The notes beneath the pieces are model-generated. The model did not search any database and had not been told where the DNA came from. It saw only the letters and a program-made list of their open reading frames with translations. A DNA stretch of 64,000 nucleotides from Sepioteuthis lessoniana (taxonomy: Eukaryota > Mollusca > Cephalopoda > Myopsida > Loliginidae). The DNA lies in the NCBI GenBank assembly GCA_963585895.1, contig CAUZXS010005776.1, positions 48,501 to 112,500 on the forward strand. Direction: 5' to 3'. Position 1 is the stretch's first letter; every line of letters starts with the position of its first letter. Position numbers and translations under genes: made by a program. Below are positions 61,800 through 64,000 of the stretch, in pieces.

Positions 61800-62512
61800 C
61801 ATGCTAGGCAATGCTAGAGAAGTAAGAACAAACACATAATCATCATTCTCTAATGGACTCCTACACATGGACACACCAGTGTTGACCGACCAGCAAAAAC
61901 TTATATTCATCAGGTCTGAGCAAATGTTGTATAGCCACATAATACATATACATCTGCATGCAGAATAATAACGATGAGACAATAAAGACGAGCGACACAG
62001 TTCTTTAGAAAAATATACCTATCACTTTATTGAAAGGGGTGTGTGTGAGAGGGAGTTGGAGACCGAACAGAACTGCAACATATTGGCCCCCACTCTTCTG
62101 GCCATAATAACGTTTCTTTCCCGTTCTCCTGGGTTGCTCAACTGGGGGCCTGGAGGCCCAGCCTCTCTGGGACATGTTCCTCATTCCAGCATCTTCTCTC
62201 CAACTCATCTGATCCAACTGACTGAATTTCCTGTGCACTGAGTTATATAATAGTTCAATCCCCACCTTCTTCTTGTGGGCATCACAAATCACACTCATTC
62301 AACCCATCCATGGTCAAGGTTATAATATCCTGATATTCCTCGACCGGATGCACCTGTTATTTACACAAGTGCATTTCCTATTTTGCCAGGTCGGTGGTCA
62401 ATATACAACACAAACACTGGATGCCATCTAGAGAACTTACTGAGATAGATGGCAACAGAGAATCAAGAGAACCCATGCTGTCAGTATGCCTTGATGATGA
62501 TGATGATGATAT
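61800..62512 (+). pseudogene. RTE-type LINE 3' end, split by an LTR
   Basis: 61805-61924 carries the late ORF2 region (AATGCTAGAGAAGTAAGAAC, GGACTCCTACACATGG, CCAGCAAAAACTTATATTCA). It is interrupted by a 486-bp LTR and resumes at CACTGGATGCCATCTAGAG, ending with GATGATGATGATGATGATAT. Several stops and frameshifts. Confidence 0.8.
61925..62410 (-). mobile_element. Solo LTR, 486 bp, with target duplication
   Basis: Starts TGTTGTATA and ends TATACAACA, a perfect 9-bp inverted repeat, flanked by the 4-bp direct repeat CAAA (61921-61924 and 62411-62414). Removing it restores the RTE sequence GAGCAAACACTGG, comparable with GTGCAGACACTGG in other copies. On the minus strand it has a TATA box (ACTATTATATAACTCAG, near 62250) and a polyadenylation signal (CAATAAAG, near 62032) in the order expected for an LTR. 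GC content is higher than its surroundings. Frames within it (62005-62298 minus, 62041-62241 plus) are not genes. Confidence 0.9.
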
Positions 62513-63429
62513 TACATATTTGTTAATATATTTTATACCATCTAACTTATTCCAAAATTTAACTTTCAATACATTTTATATTTGAATATTTCTAAAATAA
62601 ATTTGCAACTATATGAATATAAAAAACATTATGAAAGAAAAATGACATTGTTAAGATTTAAAAGTTTCACAGTTCTATATACTTTACTCACATAGAAATA
62701 TTATATACAATATCACCCATAAACACATCACAAAACATTTATTTTAAATTAAGATTTAATTTTTTCTTAAACAAAGATAGCAAGATTTTATTATTTCAAG
62801 TGGGACATTATACAATCAAAATGGACATCATTAGGTATTATTTACTAACAAACTCTATAGAATTAAAACACTGTGATAAAATATAAAATTGCATAAATAT
62901 GAATAAGAGGTGTGCTAATTTTTTTAACTGCTCCATATTTGGACTTTTGGTTACAGGTTAAACACAATAGAGTTTGATAATAAATCATACCTAATAACAT
63001 CCTGACTTTTTATTTTAACTCTCTTTTTCTAAGAGTTTGTTTTCCTTTTTCTTAATTTTTAGAATATCTATTTTGATTGTGTAATGTTCTACAAAAATTC
63101 ATAAATTCTACTTTGGTTTAAAAGAAATTTTTCTATAAAAAAAATTTCCAAGTATGAGCAATATCATAAATATTTGCACATATACATAGTTATACATCTA
63201 ATTCATTCAATAGGATGGTTAAATTAAATTCTAAAAAAAAGAACAGGATATTTCACTCTGTTAGATAGGATAAGAGAAAACAAAAGAACATTCTAATAAC
63301 CAACTCTAACAAAGAATTAAAAAGATATACATACTTCTTAAAGTTAAATAGATACATTTTCACTCCACAAAATGTTGCAGGATGACTCAACTAGGATTGT
63401 TTTAGATACTAAGTTTCTCAAAGTTAATT

Positions 63430-63430
<1 letters not shown>
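62513..63430. other. No recognised gene
   Basis: AT-rich sequence with no SINE or transposon visible. Confidence 0.5.
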
Positions 63431-63433
<3 letters not shown>

Positions 63434-63494
<61 letters not shown>

Positions 63495-63510
63495 AGAGAG
63501 AGAGAGAGAA
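63434..63510. repeat. (TA)n then (GA)n microsatellite
   Basis: About 56 bp of TA followed by AGAGAGAGAGAG. Confidence 0.95.
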
Positions 63511-63519
63511 ATACAAACA

Positions 63520-63765
63520 TGAATTTGTGGAGAGTCTCCCATCTCACAGTGGCTAATGTGCTAGATAGCAGCATCAAAAAAAGTGAGTTCAAACTCCAGT
63601 CATGCTACTGTGTTCACTTTGAGAAAGATACCTTTGGAAAAGCAATGAATTCCTTTATCAGCTCAGCTATGTATCAAATAGTACTGCTATTATTCTTCTA
63701 CAAGGATTGTTTTGGCATTAAATAATACACAAAGTTTGATATGCCTTTAAACAAAGAAGAAAACA
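63520..63765 (+). mobile_element. SINE-B, plus strand
   Basis: The head (GAGAGTCTCCCATCTCACAG, then GTGAGTTCAAACTCCAG as the B box), the body (GAAAGATACCTTTGGAAAAG), and the tail GGCATTAAATAATACACAAA to ATATGCCTTTAAACAAAG. It is the right-hand counterpart of the copy at 12661. Confidence 0.8.
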
Positions 63766-64000
63766 TACACTTAAACACACTTATTTTATAAGCATATATT
63801 TGAAAAAGAGATTCAACTAATGAGTGTTAACACACACACACACACACACACACATTCATACATACATAAAAAACAGTAACACTCATATTCATTGACTATT
63901 ATTGAGATACACACTAAATATTTCTACATCAAAATATATACTAAGCATACACAAACTTCCTACACTGATATGCATGTCTAGAGGTAAATATTCATATATA
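63766..64000. repeat. (CA)n microsatellite and unassigned end
   Basis: (CA)n at 63831-63855. Otherwise AT-rich sequence to the window end. Confidence 0.8.

Noticed and set aside
61656..62298. Frames across the LTR and composite
   Set aside because: They cross element boundaries, LTR signals and an A run.

Overview
This is AT-rich animal nuclear DNA with no recognisable intact host gene. Almost every reading frame that can be identified belongs to a decayed transposable element or to a microsatellite. The mix of elements points to a mollusc, most likely an octopus-like cephalopod: several tRNA-derived SINE families at very high density, RTE-type LINE 3' ends with GAT-repeat tails, mariner and Tc1 fragments, and long (TA)n and (CA)n arrays. 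The organism call is inference from remembered repeat families. No tRNA, rRNA, CRISPR array, prokaryotic signal or complete host gene was seen.

Repeat names used here are local labels. SINE-A has a tRNA-like head and a tail ending GGTTGGGTAAAT. SINE-B has a tRNA-like head and a tail ending in GGTTGATATGCCATTAAA. SINE-C has a tRNA-like head and a tail ending CCAACTTTAC(TTAC)n. SINE-E has a tRNA-like head and a body rich in AATTGACAATGCTTCATC. The 'VNTR composite' has a unique 5' block, a variable array of roughly 40-bp units, and the same 3' tail as SINE-B. Element strand is given by this 5'-to-3' order.

Layout: 0-0.5 kb is an 18-codon minisatellite. 0.6-3 kb holds an RTE fragment, a nearly complete mariner (923-2229) and a decayed mariner. 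3-8 kb holds SINE-A copies, an RTE end and two Tc1-like elements. 8-12.5 kb holds mariner pieces, a MITE with 54-bp inverted repeats, a deletion-derivative mariner, and a second mariner copy whose middle is replaced by telomere-like repeats. 12.6-22.6 kb is dominated by SINEs and VNTR composites, some nested with clean target duplications. 22.8-28.9 kb holds a young SINE-A, a purine-rich tract, an RTE reverse-transcriptase fragment, solo-LTR candidates and another LINE. 29-31.3 kb is a decayed Ty3-like LTR element. 31.3-37.8 kb holds SINEs, tandem duplications and microsatellites. 38-40.3 kb is nearly repeat-free and unassigned. 40.3-50.9 kb is again SINE and composite territory with a hAT-type MITE at 47.9 kb. 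51-52.9 kb is a broken LINE ORF1 with its GC-richer 5' region. 53-58 kb is mostly unassigned. 58-62.5 kb holds a palindromic 92-bp array, SINEs and a clear solo LTR nested in an RTE end. The window ends in (TA)n, a SINE-B and (CA)n.

No cellular pathway can be read here. The working relation between elements is parasitic: non-autonomous SINEs and composites sharing a 3' tail presumably used one LINE's reverse transcriptase. Most tRNA-headed SINEs and composites lie on the minus strand, which may mean the window is an intron or flank of a transcribed gene. The candidates most worth following are the VNTR composite family with its shared tail, the telomere-repeat scar in a mariner copy, the empty-site-verified solo LTRs, and the 92-bp palindromic array.
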